DNA of 64,000 nucleotides from Yersinia frederiksenii ATCC 33641 (GCF_000754805.1 NZ_KN150731.1:4679642-4743641), one strand, 5' to 3'; shown: positions 36,975 to 45,564, counted from the first letter of the stretch. Numbers and translations: made by a program. The notes: generated by a model not told the origin, from the sequence alone.

Positions 36975-37102
36975 ATGAAGGACGCACTTTATATTAGTGG
37001 ATAATGTGTATGGGCTCAGATTTGGTATGACACTGTTACTGCACAGAGCAATCCCCTAATCTGAGCAGCAGTGTACTAAAAACGGACCTTGACGCTATAA
37101 AT

Positions 37103-37981
37103 TTACCCGCCTGATTTTTTCTTGAGAATTGAACAGTACCCGGGTGCGGTATTTGGCTCCTTTGGCAAATCAACGCCCTCGTGAAAATCGCTGATCAAGT
37201 CTTTTCTCCGGATTTCATCGAACAAGAACTGATTTTCTGGCACGCCAGCAGCATACCCAGGCCTGGCAATGACATATCTTGCGTTAAACGCATCACAGGT
37301 TAGGATGTAGCACGAAAGATGTCGCTGAGCCATTCCCCTAACCTGCCACTTAGTACCTAAGTTCTGGCCCTTTAGAAATCGCTGGGCATGAGCTCTGGAG
37401 AGGAACAAGAAAGCTGTCATGATTTTGTTTTTCGTATCGATGTGTCCGAATGGTGAATATTCCTCAGTATCAAAAATAGTCCAGAAAGGCTGACCTACCG
37501 TGTCTTCATCGGGAATAACTACATTTGTCAGTCTTCGAGAAAGAAGATTGCCAATGGAGGGCAGCTCTGAGTAATCCATGAGCGTAACGTTATTTTGTTC
37601 AGCAAATTCGCGCGCTCCTTTCTGAAAACTACCTGAGGATACGATAATCCCATGGCTTAGGCAGCATTGGTGTATCTTGGCATGAAAGGCTAATACGCTA
37701 TCTCGCTCCAGTGGCCGGGAGCGGTTCTTGCACTCTACAGCAACGCGATGACGTATACCTGCCATCTCAAATTCATAATAAACGTCTATCTGATAGCTGC
37801 TGCCTTCTCTACCCGAGATCTGCACATTACGGGCTACCATGGTCTTGTTACCTTGAATATCGAGCAGTTGCTGATAGACGCCCTGAACATGCGATTCCAG
37901 GTCCTGCCATTTTTCAGGTGGTGGTGAGGTGGGAGACTTACTGAGCAAATCTACTAAGGCTTTCATGGAGGGGCGAGTCAT
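37103..37981 (-). CDS. Mrr-like restriction endonuclease
   Basis: Protein of 292 residues with an N-terminal PD-(D/E)xK nuclease domain. YQIDVYYEF supplies the catalytic Asp and VAVECKNRSRPL the Glu-x-Lys; HGIIVSSGSFQKGAREFAEQ completes the Mrr-type core. The C-terminal half (about residues 150-290) is not recognised and may sense a target. AAGGAA precedes the ATG. No methyltransferase is nearby, so it is either a modification-dependent enzyme or an orphan. Confidence 0.78.
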   Translation of the reverse strand: MTRPSMKALVDLLSKSPTSPPPEKWQDLESHVQGVYQQLLDIQGNKTMVARNVQISGREGSSYQIDVYYEFEMAGIRHRVAVECKNRSRPLERDSVLAFHAKIHQCCLSHGIIVSSGSFQKGAREFAEQNNVTLMDYSELPSIGNLLSRRLTNVVIPDEDTVGQPFWTIFDTEEYSPFGHIDTKNKIMTAFLFLSRAHAQRFLKGQNLGTKWQVRGMAQRHLSCYILTCDAFNARYVIARPGYAAGVPENQFLFDEIRRKDLISDFHEGVDLPKEPNTAPGYCSILKKKSGG

Positions 37982-38200
37982 GTTGGTTCCTTAAGAGATT
38001 GTTAAGGATTTCAGATATAACCATACATTGCACGCACTGCCAAGGCCAAAGCTTGTCCTTACCGTCCCCTTAAAACCTTGAGTCCAATATGTAACTGGGC
38101 GTTCTGTTGGCCAGAATGCCCTGACAAATGGATGTAATGACCTTCTCCCTGTTGATTAATATTTGGCAATACAAGTAATACTCATGGCTATTCATTTGCC

Positions 38201-38272
38201 AACGTCCGCTTATCGCTCAAAGCTGACCTTCAGCTCAGTTAGCTTGTCCGCTCCGTGCCAGAAGCGGAAGTT
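38201..38272. repeat. Island palindromic repeat, full copy
   Basis: Starts AACGTCCGCTTATCGCTCA and ends CCGTGCCAGAAGCGGAAGTT. Ends AACGTCCGCTT and AAGCGGAAGTT are inverted repeats with one mismatch. It lies between the Mrr-like gene and the end of the GlxA-type gene; the rest of the 37982-38307 gap shows nothing else. Confidence 0.85.
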
Positions 38273-38307
38273 CATCGTGATTTGTCATCTGCCTTCAGTT
38301 TAATGAG

Positions 38308-39258
38308 TTATGCATTATGGAATGTTTTCCGCCACTCCCTGGGACTGACACCGAATTTTTCCCGAAACTGCTGCCTAAAAGTTGGTGCGGACTGAAATCC
38401 CGATTGTTCAGCTACCTGTTCTATAGAAAGATCCATGTTCTCCAACAGCTCCTGACTGCGGTGCAACCGTGCCGCCGTAATCCACTCAACGACGGACATA
38501 CCGGTCGCTTTCGTGAAATGTCGCGTCAGTGTCCTGCGACTCATTGAGGCGTATTCAGCCAGAGAATTAATATCGTGCGGCTTCTGAAGGTTTAGTAGCA
38601 GGTAATCAAGCACCATATTAATCCTACAGTCGGCAGTCTTTTGAGTTACTGGATGATCAATATACTGCGCCTGACCACCTTCACGGTGGGGAGGTGTGAC
38701 CATCCTGCGGGCAATGTGATTAGCCGTTAGGCTGCCAAAATGTTGACGAATGATATACAGGCAGCAATCCATCGCTGCAGCTGTTCCGGCAGATGTAGTC
38801 AGTCCATCGTCATCAACATAGAGTTCGTTAAGATTCAAATGAACGGACGGAAACAACTTCCGAAAATCTTCCTCATACTCCCAGTGTGTTGCCGCCATAT
38901 GCCCATCCAGCAAGCCTGCATAAGCCAGCACGAAAGTGCCTAAGCACAACCCCACAATCTGAACTCCCGCTTCGCGCGCTTTTATCAGCGTGTTCAGCAG
39001 ATACTCGGATGGCCGTTTCCGCACATCTCCCCAGAAGGGCACAATGATGGTATCAACCTGAGTCAGAACGTCCAGACCATGATCGGCCTGTATTGCCGTT
39101 CCTTCGTCAGACCAGATGAGACCCGGCTTTTCAGCACATATCAGGCGGGTAAAAAGCCGCTGGTCTGTGACGGTATCGCCAAAAAGGATCAGCGGAACTG
39201 ATACGTGATAAGTGCTGAAGCCTGGAGTAACAAGTATGGCAACTGAAATCACAGACAT
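38308..39258 (-). CDS. GlxA-family regulator (DJ-1/PfpI plus AraC HTH)
   Basis: Regulator of 316 residues. The N-terminal DJ-1/PfpI-like domain has IVGLCLGTFVLAYAGLLDG with the elbow cysteine and TSAGTAAAMDCCLYI. The C-terminal AraC-type domain has INSLAEYASMSRRTLTRHF and FQSAPTFRQQFREKFGVSPREW, two helix-turn-helix units. AAGGAG precedes the ATG. It lies 25 bases after the metallo-hydrolase gene on the same strand, so they form an operon and may respond to the hydrolase's substrate or product. Confidence 0.88.
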   Translation of the reverse strand: MSVISVAILVTPGFSTYHVSVPLILFGDTVTDQRLFTRLICAEKPGLIWSDEGTAIQADHGLDVLTQVDTIIVPFWGDVRKRPSEYLLNTLIKAREAGVQIVGLCLGTFVLAYAGLLDGHMAATHWEYEEDFRKLFPSVHLNLNELYVDDDGLTTSAGTAAAMDCCLYIIRQHFGSLTANHIARRMVTPPHREGGQAQYIDHPVTQKTADCRINMVLDYLLLNLQKPHDINSLAEYASMSRRTLTRHFTKATGMSVVEWITAARLHRSQELLENMDLSIEQVAEQSGFQSAPTFRQQFREKFGVSPREWRKTFHNA

Positions 39259-39283
39259 CGCGGCTCCTTAGTATCGGTTTGCG

Positions 39284-40060
39284 TCAGAACGTAACAGATT
39301 CACCGTCTGCAGGCGCTGAAACGTAATCCTGAATATGATTAATCTGCGCATATTCCAGGATTTCCTGTCGTGTGACCAGACAGTGGTTAACAGCTTCCAT
39401 GTGAGTGGCAACAATTTGGGCTTCTGGTAATACAAAGTGCGCCTTCGAAATATCCTCTTTGCCAAATATGATTGCGCCGTAGCCCAGCACATGAGCCCAG
39501 CCAGTGTTCATAATCAACACACCCGGCATATATTTTCGCATGTTTTCTTCGACGGCTTTAATCCAGATAGAGTCACCAACAAGATATAAGGTTTTTTCTG
39601 ATGGATGACGGAACACAACACCACTGGCATCGCCAAGAATTTCTGCCAACTGAGGGTTGGCATAGGCTTCATCGGAACCGTGCTGACATACTGTCTTAAT
39701 CAGTTGAATATCTTCAAGGCTGCTAGTTTCGGTGAGAACAACCAGATTAGTGAAACCCTGATCACGCAGCAGCACTTTGTCACTCTCATTTTGGACGTAG
39801 ATCAGCTTATCTTTTGGCACAATATCTGCAGCGGCCTGATCCCAGTGATCCGGGTGGGTGTGAGTGACAATGATTGCATCCACATCAAGCAGTGAGCTTA
39901 TGTCCAGAGGCAATTCCACCATAGGGTTACGAATTTCTGAGCGAGCCGTTCCCTCAAAACCTTCCCATGCATCTTTGTCAGAAAGCATAGGATCGATAAG
40001 GAACTTCTTACCTGCATATTCGAGGATCTGAGTGGCATTACGGACCTGAGTGATTTTCAT
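39284..40060 (-). CDS. Metallo-beta-lactamase-fold hydrolase
   Basis: Cytoplasmic protein of 258 residues. VTHTHPDHWDQAA is the H-x-H-x-D-H metal motif; YLVGDSIWI and IVATHMEAVNHC supply later ligands. KFLIDPML near the start is also usual for the fold. GGAGAACATATA precedes the ATG. The reaction is unknown; the fold includes lactonases and phosphodiesterases. It is co-transcribed with the GlxA-type regulator. Confidence 0.85.
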   Translation of the reverse strand: MKITQVRNATQILEYAGKKFLIDPMLSDKDAWEGFEGTARSEIRNPMVELPLDISSLLDVDAIIVTHTHPDHWDQAAADIVPKDKLIYVQNESDKVLLRDQGFTNLVVLTETSSLEDIQLIKTVCQHGSDEAYANPQLAEILGDASGVVFRHPSEKTLYLVGDSIWIKAVEENMRKYMPGVLIMNTGWAHVLGYGAIIFGKEDISKAHFVLPEAQIVATHMEAVNHCLVTRQEILEYAQINHIQDYVSAPADGESVTF

Positions 40061-40235
40061 TATATGTTCTCCAAACGTTGTTTAAACCGGCAGGAGCCAT
40101 GACAGTCATGACCCGATAACCAATTATAGTGATTATCGGGCAATACGACTGCGTCATAAGGGCCAAGTTTCGCGCATATCGGGTCAAGTTTCCGTTAGAT
40201 TATGCAAATATGTGTAGCAATCTAAGCACCTCTTT

Positions 40236-40305
40236 TACGTCCGCTCTTCGCTCATAGCTGACAGCGAGCAGCGCTTCGGGCCGTTCAGAGCCAGAAGCAT
40301 AAGTT
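40236..40305. repeat. Island palindromic repeat, near-full copy
   Basis: Starts TACGTCCGCTCTTCGCTCA, continues TAGCTGACAGCGAG, and ends AGAGCCAGAAGCATAAGTT, where the right end has diverged. It lies in the 40061-40415 gap, which shows no other element. Confidence 0.75.
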
Positions 40306-40415
40306 GGCGCTATCGTCATCCGGTCGAGGTGAGTGATGCGCAAAGAGCAGCATTGTAAGATTCATTGATTTGGTTAGTGAAACAATGGCGGGTAATCTAT
40401 CCACCATAAATGTGC

Positions 40416-41381
40416 CTAGTCACTGAAAGATTTTGACTGTCCTTGCCAACCTGTAGTACGCAGAAATTGCTCCCAAGTCAAAGTCTGGGGATTAATTTTC
40501 CGGCTCCATAACAAGTCACGATTTTTATGGTAATAACCATATTCAAATGCGTATTCAGCCATGCCCACAATTTCTGCCGTTAAGCCATCCATGCCTGAGT
40601 ATGACGGGAAATGGTGCAATAATTCCTTGAGGGTGATGGCTGGACGGTACTGCGCTTTTATCCCCGTCACTCGAGTGAATGTTTCGACCATTTCTCGAGG
40701 CGAAAGAAATTCGCCAATAATCGGCAACGAACAACCTGCGTATTTATCTTGATTATCAAAAAGTTCCAGCACCGCCGGGCCGGTTGCCGTCAGCGGGTCA
40801 ACAAAAGGCGCACAAAAATCTTCGGGTAAATAGAGAGGAAAAATTAATGTGTCACCTTCCTGATACGGCGGATAGTACTCCATTAAATTCGTATAAAAGA
40901 ACCCCATATAAACAAACGAACTCTTGATTGGCAGCGTGCGAATATATTCCTCAACTTGTGCTTTATCCGTGAAATGTGGCACCCATTTTTTGCCTTCAGT
41001 AATTTTATCAACATTCTCAAGGCTGGTAAAAACCAGATGCTGCACACCCGCTTCCACCGCCGCATCGGCAATCTCCTGTCCTAATTCTCTTTCGTGCGTT
41101 AGAGCGAGTGGCGCGTCTGGCATGATACCTGGAGTCATCATAAATACCCCGTTAGCGCCTTTGAAAGCCTCAATGAACTCCGCTTTGTGGCCGAGTGAAA
41201 GGGGGACCTGAATCAGTTCGGCGCCCAAATCTTTCAGTTCTTTCGCTTCCGGTGAGCTGATACGACGAGTTAATCCGCGAACACGATAACGATGGCTTTC
41301 CAGCAATGAGCGTACAACGCTGCGCCCCTGTTTGCTGAGTGCGCCGACCACGGTGATGAGAGGTTTGGTATTCACTTGCAT
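40416..41381 (-). CDS. NmrA-family NAD(P)-binding protein
   Basis: Protein of 321 residues with a Rossmann N-terminus (TVVGALSKQGRSVVRSLL, a GxxxxxG variant of the usual motif) and RVRGLTRRISSPEAKEL, as in NmrA and atypical short-chain dehydrogenases. VQHLVFTSLENVD follows the usual second-half strand. AGGAG precedes the ATG. It is divergent from a LysR-type gene with 95 bases between, the typical arrangement of a LysR regulator and its target. The substrate is unknown. Confidence 0.85.
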   Translation of the reverse strand: MQVNTKPLITVVGALSKQGRSVVRSLLESHRYRVRGLTRRISSPEAKELKDLGAELIQVPLSLGHKAEFIEAFKGANGVFMMTPGIMPDAPLALTHERELGQEIADAAVEAGVQHLVFTSLENVDKITEGKKWVPHFTDKAQVEEYIRTLPIKSSFVYMGFFYTNLMEYYPPYQEGDTLIFPLYLPEDFCAPFVDPLTATGPAVLELFDNQDKYAGCSLPIIGEFLSPREMVETFTRVTGIKAQYRPAITLKELLHHFPSYSGMDGLTAEIVGMAEYAFEYGYYHKNRDLLWSRKINPQTLTWEQFLRTTGWQGQSKSFSD

Positions 41382-41476
41382 AATTTTACTCCTGACCTTT
41401 TTGATATTGAGCTTGAATTATCAGAAGCGGTGAGGGATAAGTAAAATCGATTGTTTTATATTTAGGAATCCACCCA

Positions 41477-42373
41477 ATGGATACCACAAAGCTTGATCTA
41501 AACCTATTACTTACACTTGAAGCATTGCTTGCTGAACAGAATGTGACAAAAGCGGCAGTGCGATTGCATCTTAGCCAGCCTGCTGTCAGCGCCCAGCTAA
41601 ATCGCCTGCGAGAAATGTTTGATGACCCATTATTGCTTCCTGCAAGGCGAGGAATGACGCCAACAGATAAAGCCCTTGAGCTGTTGATTCCGCTGCGCGA
41701 ATCACTGGAGAAACTACGCCACACGCTGTATTCACATCAGAATTTTTATCCTGAACGGGCCAACCTGACAGTGACTATTGCCTGCACTGACTACATCCAG
41801 GCTGCCGTAATCATGCCGCTGGTGCTTGTTCTGCGAAAAAAAGCGCCGGGAGTGCGTATCGCTGTCCGGCATCTCGATATGGCACAGTTAGACCAGCAGT
41901 TAGCTCGCAGCGAGGTGGATCTTGTCTTTGCTTCTCATGATTCCTTTCACACGCAGTTACGAACCCGCTACCTGTTTGATGAGAGTTATGTACTGATTGG
42001 ACGACACGACCACCCAGCACTTAAAACTAATCTGTCACTGGAAGAATTTGTGAAACTGGAGCACGTCATCGTCTCACCCTCTGGGGGCAGTTTTACTACG
42101 CCGATTGACGACGCACTTAAAGCATTCGGGCATAAGCGTAACGTGGTGATGTCGGCAGCTTCATTTTTATTTCTTCCTGAAATTGTTAATAAAAGTGACC
42201 TTGTTGCGCTTATTCCCCGGCGTTTATTGCAAGTACACTCGGGACCACTCACTGTCACAGAACTACCCTGGCTTGCCGAACAATTTGATATTTGTCTGAT
42301 CTGGCACGAACGCAGTCACAGTCACGCGGGGCATCGCTGGGTGAGAGAGTTGATTATTGAAATGAATGGCTGA
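41477..42373 (+). CDS. LysR-family regulator, NodD-like
   Basis: Regulator of 298 residues. The start MDTTKLDLNLLLTLEALLAEQNVTK... pattern and VTKAAVRLHLSQPAVSAQL helix-turn-helix are typical of the NodD-like LysR branch. PARRGMTPTDKALEL is the linker, followed by a substrate-binding domain. It is divergent from the NmrA-family gene and likely regulates it. An island repeat begins three bases after its stop. Confidence 0.88.
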   Translation: MDTTKLDLNLLLTLEALLAEQNVTKAAVRLHLSQPAVSAQLNRLREMFDDPLLLPARRGMTPTDKALELLIPLRESLEKLRHTLYSHQNFYPERANLTVTIACTDYIQAAVIMPLVLVLRKKAPGVRIAVRHLDMAQLDQQLARSEVDLVFASHDSFHTQLRTRYLFDESYVLIGRHDHPALKTNLSLEEFVKLEHVIVSPSGGSFTTPIDDALKAFGHKRNVVMSAASFLFLPEIVNKSDLVALIPRRLLQVHSGPLTVTELPWLAEQFDICLIWHERSHSHAGHRWVRELIIEMNG

Positions 42374-42375
42374 GA

Positions 42376-42446
42376 AACGTCCGTTTTTCGCTCTTAGAGG
42401 ACTTGGTGTCCCTTCGTTCTGGCTGCTACGTGCCAGAAGCGGACAT
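42376..42446. repeat. Island palindromic repeat, full copy
   Basis: Starts AACGTCCGTTTTTCGCTCT and ends ACGTGCCAGAAGCGGACAT. It begins right after the LysR stop and precedes the glutathione peroxidase gene, so it may be read as part of the LysR transcript's 3' end. Confidence 0.85.
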
Positions 42447-42530
42447 GGAAAATGTACAATTCTGATCCACAGGCGATTATCCTGTCTTACACAACGAATC
42501 TGTAATGTGTGCAATTCTGAGGATTTTGAG

Positions 42531-43016
42531 ATGATTACTTTTCATCAACGTCTTACTGCTACCAGTCTGCGTGGCAAGCTCATTTCTATGGGTGACTATG
42601 CTGGCAAGGTGGTTCTGGTGGTTAACACTGCCAGCCATTGTCGCTTTACGCCCCAATACGCGGGCCTTGAAGCGCTTTACAGGAAGTACGCCGCACAGGG
42701 TCTGGTGGTGCTTGGTTTCCCCTGCAACCAGTTCGGTAAGCAGGAACCCGGCGGTGTCGATGAAATAGCGCAGACCTGTCACATCAACTACGGTGTGAGC
42801 TTCCCGATGTTCGAGAAAGTGAAAGTCAACGGCTCCGCAACGCACCCGGTATTTCGTTACCTGAAAGATGAGTTGCCCGGTTTACCGGGCGGGTGGATCA
42901 AATGGAACTTTACGAAGTTCCTGATTGGACGTGACGGTAAACCGCTCAGGCGTTTTGCACCGATCACCACCCCGGAGAAGATGGAAGCTGCAATCCTTGC
43001 TGCACTTGAACTCTGA
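42531..43016 (+). CDS. Glutathione peroxidase family protein
   Basis: Thiol peroxidase of 161 residues. NTASHCRFTPQYAGLEALY holds the peroxidatic Cys (encoded TGT, not selenocysteine), FPCNQFGKQEPG the Gln, and WIKWNFTKFLI the Trp-Asn pair of the catalytic tetrad. Length matches BtuE-like bacterial enzymes. ATG 42531 follows GAGGATTTTGAG. An upstream in-frame start at 42366 would run through the repeat and is unlikely. Confidence 0.9.
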   Translation: MITFHQRLTATSLRGKLISMGDYAGKVVLVVNTASHCRFTPQYAGLEALYRKYAAQGLVVLGFPCNQFGKQEPGGVDEIAQTCHINYGVSFPMFEKVKVNGSATHPVFRYLKDELPGLPGGWIKWNFTKFLIGRDGKPLRRFAPITTPEKMEAAILAALEL

Positions 43017-43019
43017 GGG

Positions 43020-43048
43020 CAGCTGCGTGCCAAGAGCGGAAGCTGGAG
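43020..43048. repeat. Island palindromic repeat, decayed right half
   Basis: GCAGCTGCGTGCCAAGAGCGGAAGC follows the right end of the family with one inserted base. It begins three bases past the peroxidase stop. The rest of the 43017-43225 gap shows no gene. Confidence 0.5.
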
Positions 43049-43225
43049 TGCCAGAGGCCCTCTAAAAATTGATGGTTCGTTTGCAGGGATACTTACAGCC
43101 GTACTGGCTCAAGTCGGCTCTCGACCAAGCTATACCGGGGCGGTTAAGCTCAGAATCTGGATGAAATAAAGGATCCAGATGCGGATCCAATACCATTTTG
43201 ACTTCCTATGTAGCAGGTGAAATGG

Positions 43226-44107
43226 TCAGTTCCAGTATTCATATTTCGCCGTCATTACGGCGTTATGTTTGTCCACGTACTGTTTACCTGTCCGATCAGT
43301 TGGGGTGATTGTGATATCCATATTGGCGCGTGTGCATTCTCCATGTGAGTTCCACTCCTCGCAGGTGGTCAGATTTTTTTCGATGGTGAAATACGTCTTG
43401 GTCTTGCTCAGGGTCAACTCACGGCCCTCGTTATCATAGCCATACTCTTCTATGGTTGAGGGTGATTGGGTTTTGATCAGGCGATGATTGCCATCATAAC
43501 TATATACAATCGTATTATTATCTATCGCCATACTTCCTTTGCTTGCCGCGCTTGCCAGTAATCCTGATGAATTGAAATCGTAGTCGATTGTGCCTACTAC
43601 GGTTTTATCTTTATCTTCCGGTTTTGTGGCCTCGATAACCAAACGATTAACTGCACGGCTGATAATTCCTTTATCGTTAAGCAGGTAAATTCCCTCAAGA
43701 GTCTGCCGATATGCCTGCGTGGTTTTCTGACTGTTTTTATCGGCTATGACCCCGTTTGAGTCCACCTGGATGCGCCAGCCAAATTCCGTTTTATTCAACT
43801 GAATTTCAGAGGTTGCAGTGAAAACTGCTTTCTGGCCTGTTGAGGTTTTGACCTCTTTCATACGGCCGCCAATTAACTCACCGCATTGACTGAAGTTGCT
43901 TTGAACCGATGTGCGAAGATACCCATCAGGACTATCAATAGTGATTGATACAGATTTGGGAATTTCAGTTCTTGTCGGCTGGCTCAGAAGGATGAAGTTG
44001 TTCAGTTTGTTTTTAGCGAAGATTTCCGCAGTGCATTGTGCTGCATAAGTCTGAAATGTGCAGAGGGATAAGAGAGTAATTAACAGTTTTTTATTATTGA
44101 ATGACAT
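43226..44107 (-). CDS. Exported YnfC-like protein with YD-type repeats
   Basis: Protein of 293 residues with a signal peptide (cleavage near TYAA). The C-terminal half has YD-type strands: YSYDGNHRLIKT and EYGYDNEGRELTL, and ends with a CEEWNSHGECTRANM segment like the paired cysteines of YnfC-type (UPF0257) proteins. No lipobox cysteine is obvious at the start. GAGGACAAC precedes the ATG. Function is unknown; a periplasmic or surface role is likely. Confidence 0.68.
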   Translation of the reverse strand: MSFNNKKLLITLLSLCTFQTYAAQCTAEIFAKNKLNNFILLSQPTRTEIPKSVSITIDSPDGYLRTSVQSNFSQCGELIGGRMKEVKTSTGQKAVFTATSEIQLNKTEFGWRIQVDSNGVIADKNSQKTTQAYRQTLEGIYLLNDKGIISRAVNRLVIEATKPEDKDKTVVGTIDYDFNSSGLLASAASKGSMAIDNNTIVYSYDGNHRLIKTQSPSTIEEYGYDNEGRELTLSKTKTYFTIEKNLTTCEEWNSHGECTRANMDITITPTDRTGKQYVDKHNAVMTAKYEYWN

Positions 44108-44246
44108 TATTTGTTGTCCTCATGAACCGATCAGTTATCCAGATTTGGTTAAGTTGGCGAAGTTTTGTTTCATTGGCTGCTTGTCTGGTTTGACTCACTT
44201 GTCAATCAGTGGCTTCACTGTAATCTGGCTGCATGCTTTGTACAAT

Positions 44247-44304
44247 AAGGTCCGCTTTTCGCTCACAGCTGCCCGTCAACGCCTGTCTGCTTAAAAACGA
44301 GTTT
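44247..44304. repeat. Island palindromic repeat, left half intact
   Basis: AAGGTCCGCTTTTCGCTCACAGCTG matches in pieces the left end of the family; the right half has decayed. It is in the 44108-44435 gap, which holds nothing else I can support. Confidence 0.6.
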
Positions 44305-44435
44305 AACGTAGGTGTTTTCCGTTTTCTAAAGGATCCCTTAAACTAAACCGCGCAGGTCAAAACATACTAAGGAAGTAAGATGCTTTTGCCAGATTTGAGT
44401 TTTATAAAAACCGTATATCAATCGTCATTTCAAGA

Positions 44436-45098
44436 ATGACTCCCCCCCTGTTTATTTCTCTGGATGGGCCCAAAGGGGTCGGCAAAACCACACTGTTGGA
44501 GGCCATTACGAAAGAACTAAGGGCTGACAACAAGAAGGTTATCCGACTTTGCGAGAAAAAAAGCGATCCCTATAGAAGGGAAACAATGGCCCTCGTTAAC
44601 AGGCTCGCCAGAAATCCCTCGCTGGATTTGGAACGGCAGGTTTGTGAGCGCTTTGCTGATAGCCGTGCCTGGATTTCCCGGCATGTGCTGACTAAACAGC
44701 CCCCGGGAAGCATTATCTTGATGGATCGCTGGTACCCGTCGGATGCCGCGTTTCGCCGGATGGTGCCATTTGCAGATATTTTACAGCTTAACATTGAACG
44801 AAACGTGCGAGTGCCAGACCTGCATGTCGGGGTTGTTACTGCGCCTGATATCTCATGGGCGAGGGCCTCGGCCCGAACGCGTGGGCTGAGTAGTACGGTG
44901 ATTCATAAGCTGGATGATCATGTCGCTTGTACCCAAGCGTTCGAGCGAGAAATTGCAGGTCAGGGCTGGTTTTTATGCCGTAATGAAGGAACGATCGAAG
45001 AAGCAACGATGCTGGTGATATCTGAGATCTACAAAGTGCTTGGATGCTCCACCGGCATCGGTTTTGCGGGCAGAACTTCTGCCGCATGCCGCCAGTAA
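44436..45098 (+). CDS. Thymidylate kinase-like P-loop protein
   Basis: Protein of 220 residues. LDGPKGVGKTTLLEAI is a Walker A motif of the dTMP kinase fold; IILMDRWYPSDAAFRR resembles the DR-Y/W-x-x-S motif of that family, and ARASARTRG the lid arginines. It is probably a nucleotide kinase or a related NTPase; it is not the housekeeping tmk. No clear ribosome site precedes the ATG. It is the last gene before the tRNA-Asn, at the right end of the accessory region. Confidence 0.72.
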   Translation: MTPPLFISLDGPKGVGKTTLLEAITKELRADNKKVIRLCEKKSDPYRRETMALVNRLARNPSLDLERQVCERFADSRAWISRHVLTKQPPGSIILMDRWYPSDAAFRRMVPFADILQLNIERNVRVPDLHVGVVTAPDISWARASARTRGLSSTVIHKLDDHVACTQAFEREIAGQGWFLCRNEGTIEEATMLVISEIYKVLGCSTGIGFAGRTSAACRQ

Positions 45099-45223
45099 TT
45101 ACGATAACCTATTCTGTCACCCTCCACCTCAGCGGGAGCCTCCGTTTTGGGGGGGCATATTTGTGCAAACAATCGAGAACTTCTGTTTTTCACCCAAAGC
45201 TAACATCAGATCAACAGAAAGCA

Positions 45224-45257
45224 AAAATCCCGCTTAAGTTTCCTTAAGCGGGATTTT
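45224..45257 (-). terminator. Terminator of tRNA-Asn
   Basis: CCCGCTTAAG and CTTAAGCGGG form a 10-bp stem with a 4-base TTTC-type loop, extended by AAAAT/ATTTT. On the minus strand it lies seven bases past the tRNA 3' end and finishes in a T run. A near-identical copy is at 29851-29922. Confidence 0.88.
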
Positions 45258-45263
45258 CTAATT

Positions 45264-45339
45264 TGGCTCCTCTGACTGGACTCGAACCAGTGACATACGG
45301 ATTAACAGTCCGCCGTTCTACCGACTGAACTACAGAGGA
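45264..45339 (-). tRNA. tRNA-Asn (anticodon GTT)
   Basis: Read on the minus strand it begins TCCTCTGTAGTTCAGTCGG, has the anticodon loop CTGTTAA (GTT, Asn), the T-loop GGTTCGAGTCC and ends in CAGAGGAGCCA with an encoded CCA. Total 76 bases; acceptor stem TCCTCTG/CAGAGGA is perfect. tRNA-Asn genes are frequent integration sites in enterobacteria, and the accessory region lies on its 3' side. Confidence 0.97.
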
Positions 45340-45357
45340 ATCGTGTGAACGGGGCGC

Positions 45358-45386
45358 ATGATATCTAGCATGCCTGATACTGTCAA
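45358..45386 (-). promoter_or_regulatory. Sigma-70 promoter of tRNA-Asn
   Basis: On the minus strand TTGACA (45386-45381) and TATCAT (45363-45358) are separated by 17 bases. The GCGCCCC that follows is the GC-rich discriminator typical of stringently controlled stable-RNA promoters. Confidence 0.85.
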
Positions 45387-45564
45387 CGCTAAATTGGAGG
45401 ATTTAGACTGACTGCTCAGCATATGAACAAATACTTCATATCTTTCAAATTGCAACGATATGGGTAACCTACAAACCTGCTCTAGGCGTGACCAAATCAC
45501 TTAAATGATTAAACTTAGTTAGGCTCTCTTTTACGATCTTTGCAATCTGCTGGGTTATAGCTGG

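Noticed and set aside
42531..43016. Selenocysteine in the glutathione peroxidase
   Set aside because: The active-site codon is TGT (Cys); there is no in-frame TGA.
30144..44304. CRISPR array
   Set aside because: Repeats are kilobases apart, palindromic and lie between genes; there are no regular spacers or cas genes.
29851..45286. Prophage
   Set aside because: No integrase, terminase, capsid, tail or lysis gene is visible.
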